NCBI RefSeq assembly: GCF_014899185.1
Contig: NZ_CP045201.1
Span: forward strand, 2,767,501 to 2,831,500
DNA length: 64,000 nt
From: Pseudooceanicola spongiae
Lineage (GTDB): Bacteria > Pseudomonadota > Alphaproteobacteria > Rhodobacterales > Rhodobacteraceae
Direction: 5' to 3'
The notes below the pieces were generated by a model. It made no database searches. It saw only the letters and a program-made list of their open reading frames with translations, and was not told the DNA's origin. Both the position numbers and the translations under genes were made by a program. Shown here piece after piece: positions 1-8,685 of the stretch. Each line of letters begins with the position of its first letter. The first letter of the stretch is position 1.

Positions 1-285
1 AGTGTGGCTGATCATCCTCTAAAACCAGCTATAGATCGTAGACTTGGTAGGCCATTACCCCACCAACTATCTAATCTAACGCGGGCCGATCCTTCTCCGA
101 TAAATCTTTCCCCCGAAGGGCGTATACGGTATTACTCTCAGTTTCCCGAGGCTATTCCGTAGAGAAGGGTACGTTCCCACGCGTTACTCACCCGTCCGCC
201 GCTCCCTCCGAAGAGAGCGCTCGACTTGCATGTGTTAGGCCTGCCGCCAGCGTTCGTTCTGAGCCAGGATCAAACTCTCAAGTTG
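1..285 (-). rRNA. rrs: 16S ribosomal RNA, 5' end (partial)
   Basis: Read on the minus strand, the segment starts with the universal bacterial 16S opening (AGAGTTTGATCCTGGCTCAG, the 27F primer site, complement about 261-280) and continues with AACGAACGCTGGCGGCAGGC. The rest resembles 16S variable regions V1-V2. The mature 5' end is placed at about 285 by comparison with known 16S genes. Only about 285 of roughly 1,450 nt are present, and the gene and the rest of the rrn operon lie left of the window. Boundary precision is a few bases. Confidence 0.97.
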
Positions 286-695
286 AAAGCAACTTACGTT
301 GCTATCCCTGACGTTCGAACCTCTGCACATCTGTTGACCCGGAGGCTAGTCCGGGTCGTCTCTGTTTGTTGTGCTTTGGTACCAAAGGTACCGAAAGCCG
401 TCCAAACAGTGAAGCTGTCACTCTATCATCGGCCCGAAAGCCTAAGAGCGCGATATGCAGCGTTGATCATCGAAATGATCCAAACCGCCCACATATCTCT
501 TCAGATACTCGCAATTTCAAAGAGCGTAGAGACAAAAACAACCAGTGCGCCCTAAACTATCGGCGCGCCGCCCGTCCTTACCTCTGAATTTCTTACACGC
601 CTGACGATCAAGAAATCCCTCAGCAGCATCGCCACTTCAGTCCGTCTATCCCATCCCGCGTCCCGACATGCACCTCAGCGCCGCCGGTGAAGGGG
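286..695 (-). other. rrn leader region upstream of 16S
   Basis: This is the transcribed leader between the rrn promoter and the mature 16S 5' end. It carries a boxA-like element and no convincing protein gene. The open frames here lack ribosome binding sites and lie over the rRNA leader. A palindrome around 377-391 (GGTACC, AAA, GGTACC) probably belongs to the leader folding or 16S processing stem. Confidence 0.75.
515..526 (-). promoter_or_regulatory. boxA antitermination element of the rrn leader
   Basis: On the minus strand the sequence is CGCTCTTTGAAA, close to the bacterial boxA consensus TGCTCTTTAACA that loads NusB/NusE on rRNA transcripts. It lies about 230 nt upstream of the 16S 5' end, inside the leader, as expected. 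The identification rests on motif and position only. Confidence 0.75.
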
Positions 696-724
696 GTTCT
701 AAGGTTTCCAACTTTTACCCGCAA
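696..724 (-). promoter_or_regulatory. rRNA operon promoter
   Basis: On the minus strand, a -35 hexamer TTGCGG (complement of 719-724) and a -10 hexamer TAGAAC (complement of 696-701) are separated by exactly 17 bp. A C-rich discriminator follows. TAGAAC-type -10 boxes are familiar in Rhodobacter rrn promoters. The distance to 16S, about 400 nt, fits a long rrn leader. The sequence on the upstream side (about 725-830) is strongly AT-rich, as an UP element would be. Confidence 0.7.
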
Positions 725-797
725 GCATAAAATTCAAAGAAACGTCACAAATTCCGCAGATCGCATTATTAGCGTTTAACTACAGATATTTATAACA

Positions 798-818
798 GCA
801 AAAAATCTGAATTTTTGC
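798..818. promoter_or_regulatory. 21-bp near-perfect palindrome upstream of the rrn promoter
   Basis: The arms GCAAAAA and TTTTTGC pair perfectly over 7 bp. After one mismatch, two further bases pair around the centre. The palindrome lies about 75-95 bp upstream of the rrn -35 box within AT-rich DNA. It could be a regulator site or an UP/Fis-like element. No protein can be assigned. Confidence 0.4.
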
Positions 819-947
819 ACTAAAACCGCTGGCATTGAGAGATCAGGACCACCCGGCGCAGGATTTCCCGCTGCTTCGAAGGCCTCTTCGAGTACTATGT
901 GCTACTTTTGGACGCTGATTCACCCAAGTCCCAAGGTGCCACCGCCC

Positions 948-977
948 GCTTTTCCAGACGTGCGAGAGTGGAAAAGC
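948..977. other. Inverted repeat in the msrQ-rrn gap
   Basis: Arms GCTTTTCCA (948-956) and TGGAAAAGC (969-977) are perfect over 9 bp with a 12-nt loop. There is no U-tract on either side in the right place, so it is not a classical terminator. It lies downstream of msrQ and upstream of the rrn promoter and may end or protect the msrPQ message. Nothing else is seen between 725 and 1029 apart from the palindrome at 798. Confidence 0.35.
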
Positions 978-1029
978 ATGTCAGGCGGGCCGCTTGCGCG
1001 ATCCGCCCGATGTCAGCTCACTCCAAAAA

Positions 1030-1671
1030 TCAGGCGGTGCGAAGGCTGCGGCGCTTTCCCGTCAGGGGCAGTCGCAATGCCAGCAGAGCAAGGATCGCCC
1101 CCATGTAGATGTAGGGTTCGATCTGAAAGCCTTTGACCAGCAGGATAAAGTGCAGTGACCCGAGCAAGGCCGTCGCATAGACCAGCTTGTGTAGCTGCCG
1201 CCATGTCTTGCCCAGCCTGCGGATCGAGCGGTTGTTCGACGTGACCGCCAACGGGATCATCAACACGAAGGCCCCCATGCCGACCGTGATATAGGGTCGC
1301 TTCACGATATCAGCCCAGATCTGCGATAGGATCTGCACATCCAGCACCAGCCAGATCAGCAGGTGCCCGAGGATATAGAAGAAGGCCAGCAATCCAAGTG
1401 CGCGGCGATACTTCAGCAGGCTGATCCCTGCATAACGGCGCAACGGCGTGACACAGAGCCCGGCGATCAGTAGCCACAGCCCCCATTCGCCCATCTGATG
1501 CTCCATGTCCTTGACGGGATCGACCCCGAGCCGCCCGGTGACACCGGCCCAGAACAGGATCACCGGCGGCACCGCCCCAAGGATATAGAGCGGCCATGCA
1601 GGGACCTTGCGCAGCGTGCGATTGACAGGATCGGCGACGACACCGGGCAGCAGGGGAAGGGACAATGCCAT
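1030..1671 (-). CDS. msrQ: MsrQ, haem-binding membrane subunit of the MsrPQ methionine sulfoxide reductase
   Basis: A 213-aa polytopic membrane protein of the YedZ/MsrQ family (ferric-reductase-like transmembrane domain). It passes electrons from the quinone pool to periplasmic MsrP, which reduces methionine sulfoxide in envelope proteins. Hydrophobic helices are visible at about residues 20-40, 60-80, 95-115, 130-150 and 165-200. Conserved histidines sit in YILGHLLIW and QLHKLVY and are likely haem ligands. The ATG at 1671 is chosen because it starts one base after the msrP stop. A longer frame reaches 1752, but its extra residues overlap msrP and do not resemble the family. It forms a two-gene operon with msrP. 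Confidence 0.93.
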   Translation of the reverse strand: MALSLPLLPGVVADPVNRTLRKVPAWPLYILGAVPPVILFWAGVTGRLGVDPVKDMEHQMGEWGLWLLIAGLCVTPLRRYAGISLLKYRRALGLLAFFYILGHLLIWLVLDVQILSQIWADIVKRPYITVGMGAFVLMIPLAVTSNNRSIRRLGKTWRQLHKLVYATALLGSLHFILLVKGFQIEPYIYMGAILALLALRLPLTGKRRSLRTA

Positions 1672-1672
1672 C

Positions 1673-2581
1673 TCAGTAGTTCTTCTGCAGGTCCAGATCG
1701 GAATACATGCTGGCCACCTCGTCCCCGTAGCCGTTGAACATATCCGTCTCACGACGACTGCCGAAGAGCCCTGCGCCGATGACCCGCTCGGTGGCCTGGC
1801 TCCAGCGGGGGTGATCCACTGTCGGGTTCACGTTGCTGTAAAAGCCGTATTCCCGGTGGTTGGCATCCTTCCAGCTGGTGAAGGGCTGATCTTCCTGCAG
1901 GGTGATCCGCACGATCGACTTGATCGACTTGAAGCCGTACTTCCACGGCACCACCAGACGCAGCGGCGCGCCGTTCTGCGCGGGCAGGTCCTTGCCATAA
2001 AGGCCGGTCGCCATCAGCGTCAGCGGGTTCATCGCCTCGTCCAGACGCAGCCCCTCGCGGTAGGGCCAGTCGAGCACGGGACGCGAGACACCGACCATTT
2101 CATCCGGGCGGAAGGCAGTCTCGAAGGCGACGTATTTCGCGCCCGACTGCACCCCGACCTGATCCAGCAGCGCGCTCAGCTGAAACCCGTTCCAGGGGAT
2201 GACCATCGACCAGGCCTCGACACAGCGCAGCCGATAGATCCGCTCCTCGATGTCCTTGCCCTTGAGGATATCCTCCAGCGCATAGGTGCCGGGCCGGTCG
2301 ACCAGGCCGTTGATCTCGACACTCCAAGGCGAGGTGACAAGGCTATGGGCGTTTTCGGCGGGGTCTTCCTTGCCGGTGCCGAACTCATAGTAGTTGTTGT
2401 AGTTGGTGATCTCTTCGAGGGTATTGGGGGTCAGCCCCGTGGGCGCAGCAAAGGCCGGCCCCGCGATCGAGCCGATCCCAAGGCCAGCCATCGCGCCCGC
2501 CATGATCTGCCGCCGGTTCAGGTACAAACCCTCGGGTGTGACGTCGTTCTCGGTCAGTTTGCCGTTCCAGTTCCGCGCCAT
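1673..2581 (-). CDS. msrP: MsrP, periplasmic protein-methionine-sulfoxide reductase, molybdopterin subunit
   Basis: A 302-aa enzyme with a twin-arginine signal (NRRQIMAG, arginines 23-24, hydrophobic run to about residue 45 ending AFA), so it is exported folded with its molybdenum cofactor. The molybdenum-ligating cysteine is in RLRCVEAW (about residue 120), the signature of the sulfite-oxidase fold in MsrP/YedY. The protein repairs oxidised methionines in the periplasm, with electrons from MsrQ encoded one base downstream. A good Shine-Dalgarno sequence (AGGAGG) precedes the ATG. Length is normal for the family. Confidence 0.95.
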   Translation of the reverse strand: MARNWNGKLTENDVTPEGLYLNRRQIMAGAMAGLGIGSIAGPAFAAPTGLTPNTLEEITNYNNYYEFGTGKEDPAENAHSLVTSPWSVEINGLVDRPGTYALEDILKGKDIEERIYRLRCVEAWSMVIPWNGFQLSALLDQVGVQSGAKYVAFETAFRPDEMVGVSRPVLDWPYREGLRLDEAMNPLTLMATGLYGKDLPAQNGAPLRLVVPWKYGFKSIKSIVRITLQEDQPFTSWKDANHREYGFYSNVNPTVDHPRWSQATERVIGAGLFGSRRETDMFNGYGDEVASMYSDLDLQKNY

Positions 2582-2713
2582 GAGGTCCTCCTGTCCTAAC
2601 TCTCAGTTAAACTACGTCCTACCCCGGCTTTCAGTTTCGTCAAAATAAGGAATGGTAACGTCTGCGTGGCCATTGCGAAACATTTGCACCGGGTCCGACG
2701 GGGCAGCCCCCGT

Positions 2714-4258
2714 TTACTTGCGTGAATCCGGGGCCTGGACCGGGGCGGTATTGGGGTTGAGCGATGCGGGCAGATCGTCGCCGCCAAAGCTGGGGCGAAT
2801 GTGGCGCAGCACGATGGAATCTCCGTTGGCCTGCACGATGCGCACATGGCGGCGGCGCATCAGGCGCGGCTCGGCCACGCCGACCGAGTGGGCGATCATC
2901 TCGACCTCCTTCACCACGGCCTTGGCGAAGTTCGCGACCTTGATGTACTTGCGCTCGGGCACCAGACCGCGTTGCAGGTGCGGATCGTGGGTGGTGATGC
3001 CCGTCGGGCAGGTGTTCTTGTTGCACTTCAGCGCCTGGATGCAGCCGAGCGAGAACATGAACCCGCGCGCAGAGGTGACGAAATCGGCCCCCGCGCAGAT
3101 TGCCCAGGCCACGTCACCGGGGTTGACCATCTTGCCGCTGGCGATGATGCGGATGCGGTTTTTCAGGCCGAACTTGTCACGCATGTCGACCATGCGCAGC
3201 AGAGCCTCGCGCAGCGGCATCCCCACCATATCCATCAGCGGCATCGGGGCAGCGCCAGTACCGCCCTCGCCGCCATCAATGGTGATGAAATCGGGTGCGC
3301 ATTCCGGGCCACGGGCGCGGATCATCTCGAACAACTCCTCATAGGCGTCCGAAGAGCCGATGACGGTCTTGAAGCCGACCGGCTTGCCCGTCACGTCGCG
3401 GATATGGCCGATCACGTCCAGCAGATCGCCGAAATTGTCGATCTCGGCATGGCGGTTCGGCGACACCGCATCCTTGCCCATCGGCACGCCCCGGATCTCG
3501 GCGACTTCGGCGTCAATCTTGGCGGCGGGCAGGATGCCGCCCTTGCCGGGCTTGGCGCCCTGCGCCAGCTTCAGCTCAAACATCCGCACCTGAGGTTTCG
3601 AGGCGACGGCGCGCAGCTTGTCGTCGCTGAGGTTGCCATCGTGATCGCGCACCCCGAATTTCGCCGTGCCGATCTGAAACACGATATCGCATTCGGCTAC
3701 CAGATGGTGCGGCGACAGCCCCCCCTCACCCGTGTTCAGCCAGATACCGGCCTCTTTCGCGCCCATGCTCAGCGCCTCGACGGCGGGCTGTGACAACGCC
3801 CCAAAGGACATTCCCGAGATATTGAAAATCGACGGCGCCATATAAGGGTGTCGCGCATAGGGGCCGATCTGCAACGGCTTGGTCAGGGCGAACTGGTCAT
3901 CCAACGGCGGAAACACCGCGTTGACGAAAATCGGCGTGCCGGGGATCGACAGGTTCTTGGTCGAACCGAAGGCCACCGTATTCCCCTGACCCTTGGCCGC
4001 CGTATAGACCCAGTCACGCTGCGCGCGGTTAAAGGGCATCTCCTCGCGATCCATGGCAAAGAAGTACTGGCGAAAGAACTCTCCCAGCTTGGTGAAGATG
4101 CCGCGGAACCGCCCGATCACGGGATAATTCCGCCGAACGGCATCCTCGCGCTGGCTGATGTCGAGCAGGAACATCACGACCACGGCAAGCGCCGCTAGGC
4201 CCATGGCAAACACAAAGGCCACGATCAGCCATTCAACAACTGGGGCGACCAGCTCCAT
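2714..4258 (-). CDS. FMN-binding glutamate synthase family protein, membrane-anchored
   Basis: A 514-aa protein related to the FMN/iron-sulfur domain of glutamate synthase large subunits. Near the C-terminus the cysteine pattern C-x5-C-x4-C (GCIQALKCNKNTC) matches the [3Fe-4S] site of GltB. FMN-domain motifs such as TIDGGEGGTGAAP are present. The N-terminus carries a hydrophobic helix (about residues 8-32), so it is probably tethered to the inner membrane. There is no amidotransferase domain and no GltD-type partner nearby, so it is not a complete glutamate synthase and the real reaction is unknown. The ATG at 4258 is preferred because GAGAGGAG lies just upstream; the open frame extends to 4432 without a good start. 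Confidence 0.85.
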   Translation of the reverse strand: MELVAPVVEWLIVAFVFAMGLAALAVVVMFLLDISQREDAVRRNYPVIGRFRGIFTKLGEFFRQYFFAMDREEMPFNRAQRDWVYTAAKGQGNTVAFGSTKNLSIPGTPIFVNAVFPPLDDQFALTKPLQIGPYARHPYMAPSIFNISGMSFGALSQPAVEALSMGAKEAGIWLNTGEGGLSPHHLVAECDIVFQIGTAKFGVRDHDGNLSDDKLRAVASKPQVRMFELKLAQGAKPGKGGILPAAKIDAEVAEIRGVPMGKDAVSPNRHAEIDNFGDLLDVIGHIRDVTGKPVGFKTVIGSSDAYEELFEMIRARGPECAPDFITIDGGEGGTGAAPMPLMDMVGMPLREALLRMVDMRDKFGLKNRIRIIASGKMVNPGDVAWAICAGADFVTSARGFMFSLGCIQALKCNKNTCPTGITTHDPHLQRGLVPERKYIKVANFAKAVVKEVEMIAHSVGVAEPRLMRRRHVRIVQANGDSIVLRHIRPSFGGDDLPASLNPNTAPVQAPDSRK

Positions 4259-4342
4259 ACCGTAACTCCTCTCGCGGATTCTCCGCTCTCCCGGCACAAT
4301 GTCCGACAGGTCATGGCGCAGCAACCGGAACTCTATGAAAAC

Positions 4343-4371
4343 TTGACACGCGCGCGTATTAGTCTTGAACT
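4343..4371 (+). promoter_or_regulatory. Possible promoter for the luxR-type gene
   Basis: TTGACA (4343-4348), then 17 bp, then TGAACT. The -35 is perfect but the -10 is poor. It lies about 120 bp upstream of the LuxR-family gene. A 12-codon open frame (4441-4479) lies between and could be a leader peptide, though no supporting evidence exists. Confidence 0.25.
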
Positions 4372-4492
4372 GAGCGGCAGAAAAATGCTCAACCGCCCCG
4401 TCATTCTGACTCTCGGCCGGTCCGCGGACCAAGAGCCTCCATGAAACACACCGAAGTGCTCACCCGGTTGCCCAGATAAGATTTTTACGCTG

Positions 4493-5248
4493 ATGAACAC
4501 GCAAAGTTACATTCTGACAGATCTGTCTGCAAAGTTCGCCGCCGCGCGCTCTGCGGCCGACAGCTTTGCGATTCTGGCGGATGTAGCGCGCCCCTTTGGC
4601 TACACCCGGTTTCACTATACCCAAGGCTACCTCAATCAGGATCTGACCTTGTTTGACCGCGCCGCGCATTCGCGGATGGGCGCGGAATACTCCGCCATCA
4701 TCGACGCCAATGCACATGAGCTGGCCGACCCCCTGATTGATCACTGCCTTGCCTCTGATCGTCCCAAGATGTGGTCCGAGCTGGCGACGGATTACCATTC
4801 GCCCTTGATGACCGAAAAACACCGCAAAAAGATCAACATCGTCAACGACTACGGCCTGCGCAGCGGTGTCACCTTCCGGATGCGGCGCACCCGTTATGGC
4901 AATGGCTGGTTTTATGCCGGCATCAGCTTTGTGCAGGAGCCGGGCGAATCCTCTGCTGAACATGACCGCGCCTATCTGGAGCATGCCGCCCACATCTCCA
5001 AGATCGCGGAAATTGCCGTCACCAGCATGAATGTTGGCGACATCTCGCGCCAGCGGTACGGATTGTCTGCGCGCGAATATGATGTGCTGAACCTTCTGGC
5101 CGAAGGTCTTCAGGTGCAGCAGATTGCAGATCGCCTCAGCCTGGCCGATCGCACCACGGCACATCATCTTGCCGCCATGCGCGCCAAGATGGGCGCACGC
5201 AGCAATGCGCAGGCCGTCGCGATGGCGATGAGGATGCAGGTGATCTGA
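4493..5248 (+). CDS. LuxR-family transcriptional regulator with autoinducer-binding domain (LuxR solo)
   Basis: A 251-aa regulator. Residues about 15-165 form the N-terminal autoinducer-binding domain and keep several family positions (ADPLIDH with the Asp-Pro pair, a downstream Trp in PKMW, a Gly in LRSGVTF). Residues about 188-245 form the GerE/LuxR helix-turn-helix (LSAREYDVLNLLAEGL, with the conserved Glu, Leu and Gly). No luxI-type synthase is within the window, so it is a LuxR solo that may listen to signals made elsewhere in the genome or by other cells. Its neighbours give no hint of target. The ribosome binding site is weak. Confidence 0.88.
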   Translation: MNTQSYILTDLSAKFAAARSAADSFAILADVARPFGYTRFHYTQGYLNQDLTLFDRAAHSRMGAEYSAIIDANAHELADPLIDHCLASDRPKMWSELATDYHSPLMTEKHRKKINIVNDYGLRSGVTFRMRRTRYGNGWFYAGISFVQEPGESSAEHDRAYLEHAAHISKIAEIAVTSMNVGDISRQRYGLSAREYDVLNLLAEGLQVQQIADRLSLADRTTAHHLAAMRAKMGARSNAQAVAMAMRMQVI

Positions 5249-5282
5249 GGGGCCGTCTGGATTTAAAATTTGCGGGTTTAAA

Positions 5283-5310
5283 AGTGGCGACCCGACTTCA
5301 GGTCGCCACT
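5283..5310. terminator. Hairpin between the convergent luxR-type and clpB genes
   Basis: A perfect 10-bp stem, AGTGGCGACC with GGTCGCCACT, and an 8-nt loop. It sits between two genes that converge, luxR-type (+) and clpB (-). The flanks are AT-rich but have no long U-run, so it probably acts in both directions with moderate strength. Confidence 0.55.
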
Positions 5311-5538
5311 CTGAATAAATTGATTTAAAATATTATGTTGGATTTTCGGTGTCCCAACACGAGGACATTTGCCAAGGCGGCAGACCAGCCGCAATTGCAC
5401 AAAGATGCAATTGACGCGGCCAGAGGTTCCGACCGCGTCAATCTCTAGTCTCCACAGACTTTTGTGGCTGAATCGCCCGCAGCGCCGGACCGTCACGCCC
5501 ATCTTTTCAGCAGGCTCAGGCCCGGCACCACAGCCGTT

Positions 5539-8157
5539 TCAGTGCACCGTCGCTTCATCCGGCTTGCCGCGATCGCTGGCGCCGACCCGGTTGCCGATCA
5601 GCAACCCTTCGGCTCCTGCGGTCACCGGCACAGTGTCGCCATCGCGGATATCGCCCGCCAGCAACGCCTCGGCCAGCGGATCCTGCAGCACGCGCTGGAT
5701 CACACGTTTCAGCGGTCGCGCCCCGAACACCGGGTCATAGCCTTCGTCCGCCAGCCATTTGCGCGCGCCATCGTCCAGCTGCAGCGTGATCTTGCGCGCC
5801 GCCAGACGTTTCAAAAGGCGCGACATCTGGATGTCGACGATCCCGGCCATATCCTTGCGCGCCAGACGGTCGAACACGATGATCTCGTCCAGACGGTTCA
5901 GGAACTCGGGGCGGAAGTGCGCCCGCACCGCGTCCAGAACATCGCGCTTGGCCTCACCGGCATCAGCCCCTTCGGGCAACCGGCTCAGCGCCTGCGCGCC
6001 GAGGTTCGACGTCAGGATGATCAGCGTCTGCTTGAAGTCGACCTTGTGCCCCTGACCATCGGTCAGCACGCCATCGTCCAGCACCTGCAGCAGGATGTTG
6101 AAGACATCGGGGTGCGCCTTCTCGACCTCATCAAACAGCACCACCTGATAAGGTCTGCGCCGCACGGCCTCGGTCAGCACACCGCCTTCGTCATACCCGA
6201 CATAGCCCGGAGGGGCGCCGATCAGACGCGCTACGCTGTGCTTCTCCATGAATTCGCTCATGTCTATGCGCACCATCGCGTTGTCGTCGTCAAACAGGTA
6301 CTCGGCCACGGCCTTGGTCAGCTCGGTCTTGCCCACACCCGTCGGCCCGAGGAACAGGAACGAGCCCAAGGGCCGGTTCTCGTCGTTCAGACCGGCACGC
6401 GCCCGGCGCACCGCATTGGCCAGCGCGCGAACAGCCGAATTCTGGCCGATGACGCGCTTATGCAGGCCGTCTTCCATGCGCAGCAGCTTCTCGCGGTCGC
6501 CCTCCAGCATCTTCGCGGTCGGAATGCCCGTCCAGCGCTCGACCACCTGAGCGATCTGCTCAGGCCGCACGGCCTCTTCAACCATGACGCCTTCGGCTTC
6601 CTGCTCTTCGGCCTCGCCCAGCTGTTTTTCAAGCTGCGGGATGATGCCATAGGACAGCTCGCCCGCGCGGGCGAGGTCGCCGTTGCGTTTGGCGATCTCA
6701 AGGTCCGCCCGCGCCCGGTCGATCTGCTCCTTGAGGTCGCGCGCCCCAGCCAGCTTGTCGCGTTCCGCCTGCCATTTGGCCGTCATGCTGTCCGAACGCT
6801 CCTGCACATCGGCAAGATCGCGTTCCAGCGTTTCCAGACGGTCCTTGCTGGCGGCGTCATCCTCGTTGCGCAGGGCCTCGATCTCGATCTGCATCTGCAG
6901 GATGTTGCGATCCAGCTGATCCAGTTCCTCAGGCTTGGAGTCGACCTCCATCCGCAGGCGGCTGGCGGCTTCGTCCACAAGGTCGATCGCCTTGTCGGGC
7001 AGAAAGCGGTCGGTGATGTAGCGATGGCTGAGCGTCGCCGCCGCCACCAGAGCCGAGTCGCTGATCCGCACGCCATGGTGCAGCTCGTACTTTTCCTTGA
7101 TGCCGCGCAGGATGCTGATCGTGTCCTCGACCGTCGGCTCGGACACCATAACGGGCTGGAAACGACGGGCCAGAGCGGCGTCCTTTTCCACATACTTGCG
7201 GTATTCATCCAGCGTGGTCGCGCCGATGCAATGCAGCTCGCCCCGCGCCAGAGCGGGCTTGATCAGGTTGGCGGCATCCATCGCGCCGTCGGCCTTGCCG
7301 GCCCCGACCAGGGTGTGCATCTCGTCGATGAACAGGATCACCTCGCCCGCAGCCGCTTCGATTTCCTTGAGGATCGCCTTCAGCCGTTCCTCAAATTCCC
7401 CGCGGTATTTCGCACCGGCAATCAGGCTGCCCATGTCGAGCGCCAGCAGGCGCTTGTTGCGCAAGGATTCAGGCACATCGCCGTTGACGATGCGCAGGGC
7501 GAGGCCCTCGGCAATCGCGGTTTTCCCGACGCCGGGTTCCCCGATCAGCACCGGGTTGTTCTTGGTGCGGCGCGACAGCACCTGCATGGCGCGGCGGATC
7601 TCGTCGTCGCGACCAATGATAGGGTCAATCTTGCCCTCTTCGGCGCGCGCCGTCAGATCGAGTGCGTATTTCGAGAGCGCTTCAAAGGTATCCTCGGCGC
7701 TTTCCGTATCCGCCGTGCGACCCTTGCGGATGTCATTGATCGCGGCGTTCAGCTTTTGCGCGCTGACGCCCCCGGCCTCGAGCGCATCGCGCGCGCCGCC
7801 TTTGACCAGCGCAAGCGCGGTCAACAGGCGCTCAACCGGCACAAAGGTATCCTTGGCCTGTTTCGCGACCTTCTCAGCCTCGGTGATCACCTTGACGGTC
7901 TGGTTGTCCATATAGGTCTGGCCGGAATCGCCCCCAACCACCGGCACCTTCTTCAGCGCCACAGCCAGCGCCTGAGTGACAGCTTTCGCGTCACCACCGG
8001 CCTTGCCGATCAGATTGCTGGCGAGGCCTTCCTCGTCATCCATCAGGGCTTTCAAAATATGCTCGGGCAGCAGCCGCTGATGGTTTTCCCGAATGGCGAT
8101 CGTTTGCGCCGCCTGAATAAAGCCGCGCGACCGCTCCGTGAACTTGGTCAAGTCCAT
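5539..8157 (-). CDS. clpB: ClpB, ATP-dependent protein disaggregase
   Basis: An 872-aa Hsp100 chaperone that, with DnaK, pulls proteins out of aggregates after heat stress. The order is a Clp N-domain (about 1-145), a first AAA+ module with Walker A GEPGVGKT (about residue 205), a coiled-coil middle domain (about 400-520) and a second AAA+ module with Walker A GPTGVGKT (about residue 605). Length is normal. The ATG at 8157 has AAAGGAGAG upstream and begins with [10 protein letters not shown], as in the family; the open frame extends upstream to 8334 but that part is promoter DNA. An RpoH-type promoter lies about 80 bp upstream. Confidence 0.98.
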   Translation of the reverse strand: MDLTKFTERSRGFIQAAQTIAIRENHQRLLPEHILKALMDDEEGLASNLIGKAGGDAKAVTQALAVALKKVPVVGGDSGQTYMDNQTVKVITEAEKVAKQAKDTFVPVERLLTALALVKGGARDALEAGGVSAQKLNAAINDIRKGRTADTESAEDTFEALSKYALDLTARAEEGKIDPIIGRDDEIRRAMQVLSRRTKNNPVLIGEPGVGKTAIAEGLALRIVNGDVPESLRNKRLLALDMGSLIAGAKYRGEFEERLKAILKEIEAAAGEVILFIDEMHTLVGAGKADGAMDAANLIKPALARGELHCIGATTLDEYRKYVEKDAALARRFQPVMVSEPTVEDTISILRGIKEKYELHHGVRISDSALVAAATLSHRYITDRFLPDKAIDLVDEAASRLRMEVDSKPEELDQLDRNILQMQIEIEALRNEDDAASKDRLETLERDLADVQERSDSMTAKWQAERDKLAGARDLKEQIDRARADLEIAKRNGDLARAGELSYGIIPQLEKQLGEAEEQEAEGVMVEEAVRPEQIAQVVERWTGIPTAKMLEGDREKLLRMEDGLHKRVIGQNSAVRALANAVRRARAGLNDENRPLGSFLFLGPTGVGKTELTKAVAEYLFDDDNAMVRIDMSEFMEKHSVARLIGAPPGYVGYDEGGVLTEAVRRRPYQVVLFDEVEKAHPDVFNILLQVLDDGVLTDGQGHKVDFKQTLIILTSNLGAQALSRLPEGADAGEAKRDVLDAVRAHFRPEFLNRLDEIIVFDRLARKDMAGIVDIQMSRLLKRLAARKITLQLDDGARKWLADEGYDPVFGARPLKRVIQRVLQDPLAEALLAGDIRDGDTVPVTAGAEGLLIGNRVGASDRGKPDEATVH

Positions 8158-8237
8158 GGGTGTCTCTCCTTTGTTGCAAGCGTTCCTCGGGCCGGCACCC
8201 TTCACGAGGCATGACCGGGTTGGAACCTCCTGACCAG

Positions 8238-8266
8238 AGATGGGGTGCGCCATCGGCGGGTTCAAG
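8238..8266 (-). promoter_or_regulatory. Heat-shock (RpoH, sigma-32) promoter of clpB
   Basis: On the minus strand, CTTGAAC (complement of 8260-8266), a 14-bp spacer and CCCCATCT (complement of 8238-8245). This matches the sigma-32 consensus CTTGAA, 11-16 bp, CCCCAT almost perfectly. It sits at the expected distance upstream of clpB, a classic RpoH target. Confidence 0.85.
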
Positions 8267-8376
8267 CCGGGTCCGGAACCGATAGGGAACTCTCTGGGAA
8301 CTCTCTGGCGGGTTCGACCGTTTCGTCTGTGCAAGGGACAGGCACAGAGCAGAAAACCAGCGAGCAGGAGGTCCTC

Positions 8377-8685
8377 ATGACGACGACCAAGACACGCATT
8401 TCGACGATCCGTTACAACCCCGCAGACCGGGCCTTCGAGGCCTCCGTGACGCTTTACGATCGTGGAGAAGCCTTCACTTACCCGATTTCACTGCGCGGCC
8501 CGATCACCATGGATTACACCGATGTCAGCGCCGCTGTCGTCGACATGGCCCGCCGTCGCCATACCCGCGATGACACCGCGATGCGTGCCCGCCGCCCCGA
8601 CATGCACGGGTTCGAAAACCTGCCCGCCATCGTGCACCAGGCCACCAATGCCCTTTGGGACCGTTTGCTGCGCCGCGCAGCCTGA
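8377..8685 (+). CDS. Conserved hypothetical protein, 102 aa
   Basis: A small soluble protein without signal peptide or membrane helix. It opens [22 protein letters not shown] and ends with a basic tail (DRLLRRAA). I believe I have seen similar proteins in Rhodobacteraceae, but I recognise no domain. The start at 8377 is set by a perfect AGGAGG seven bases upstream; the open frame extends to 8245, over the clpB promoter, and that part is unlikely to be translated. It is divergent from clpB with about 220 bp between, so heat-linked expression is possible but unproven. Confidence 0.7.
   Translation: MTTTKTRISTIRYNPADRAFEASVTLYDRGEAFTYPISLRGPITMDYTDVSAAVVDMARRRHTRDDTAMRARRPDMHGFENLPAIVHQATNALWDRLLRRAA

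Noticed and set aside
226..587. Short plus-strand frames across the 16S 5' end and leader
   Set aside because: They overlap rRNA and its leader, lack start signals and have no homology that I recognise.
897..1136. Plus-strand frames at the msrQ 3' end
   Set aside because: They overlap msrQ in antisense and have no coding signal.
4441..4479. A 12-codon frame upstream of the LuxR-family gene as a leader peptide
   Set aside because: No attenuator structure or codon pattern supports a regulatory peptide; chance is sufficient.
5464..8214. A 916-codon plus-strand open frame opposite clpB
   Set aside because: It is the antisense shadow of clpB, produced by the GC-rich codon bias. It matches no family and has no ribosome binding site.
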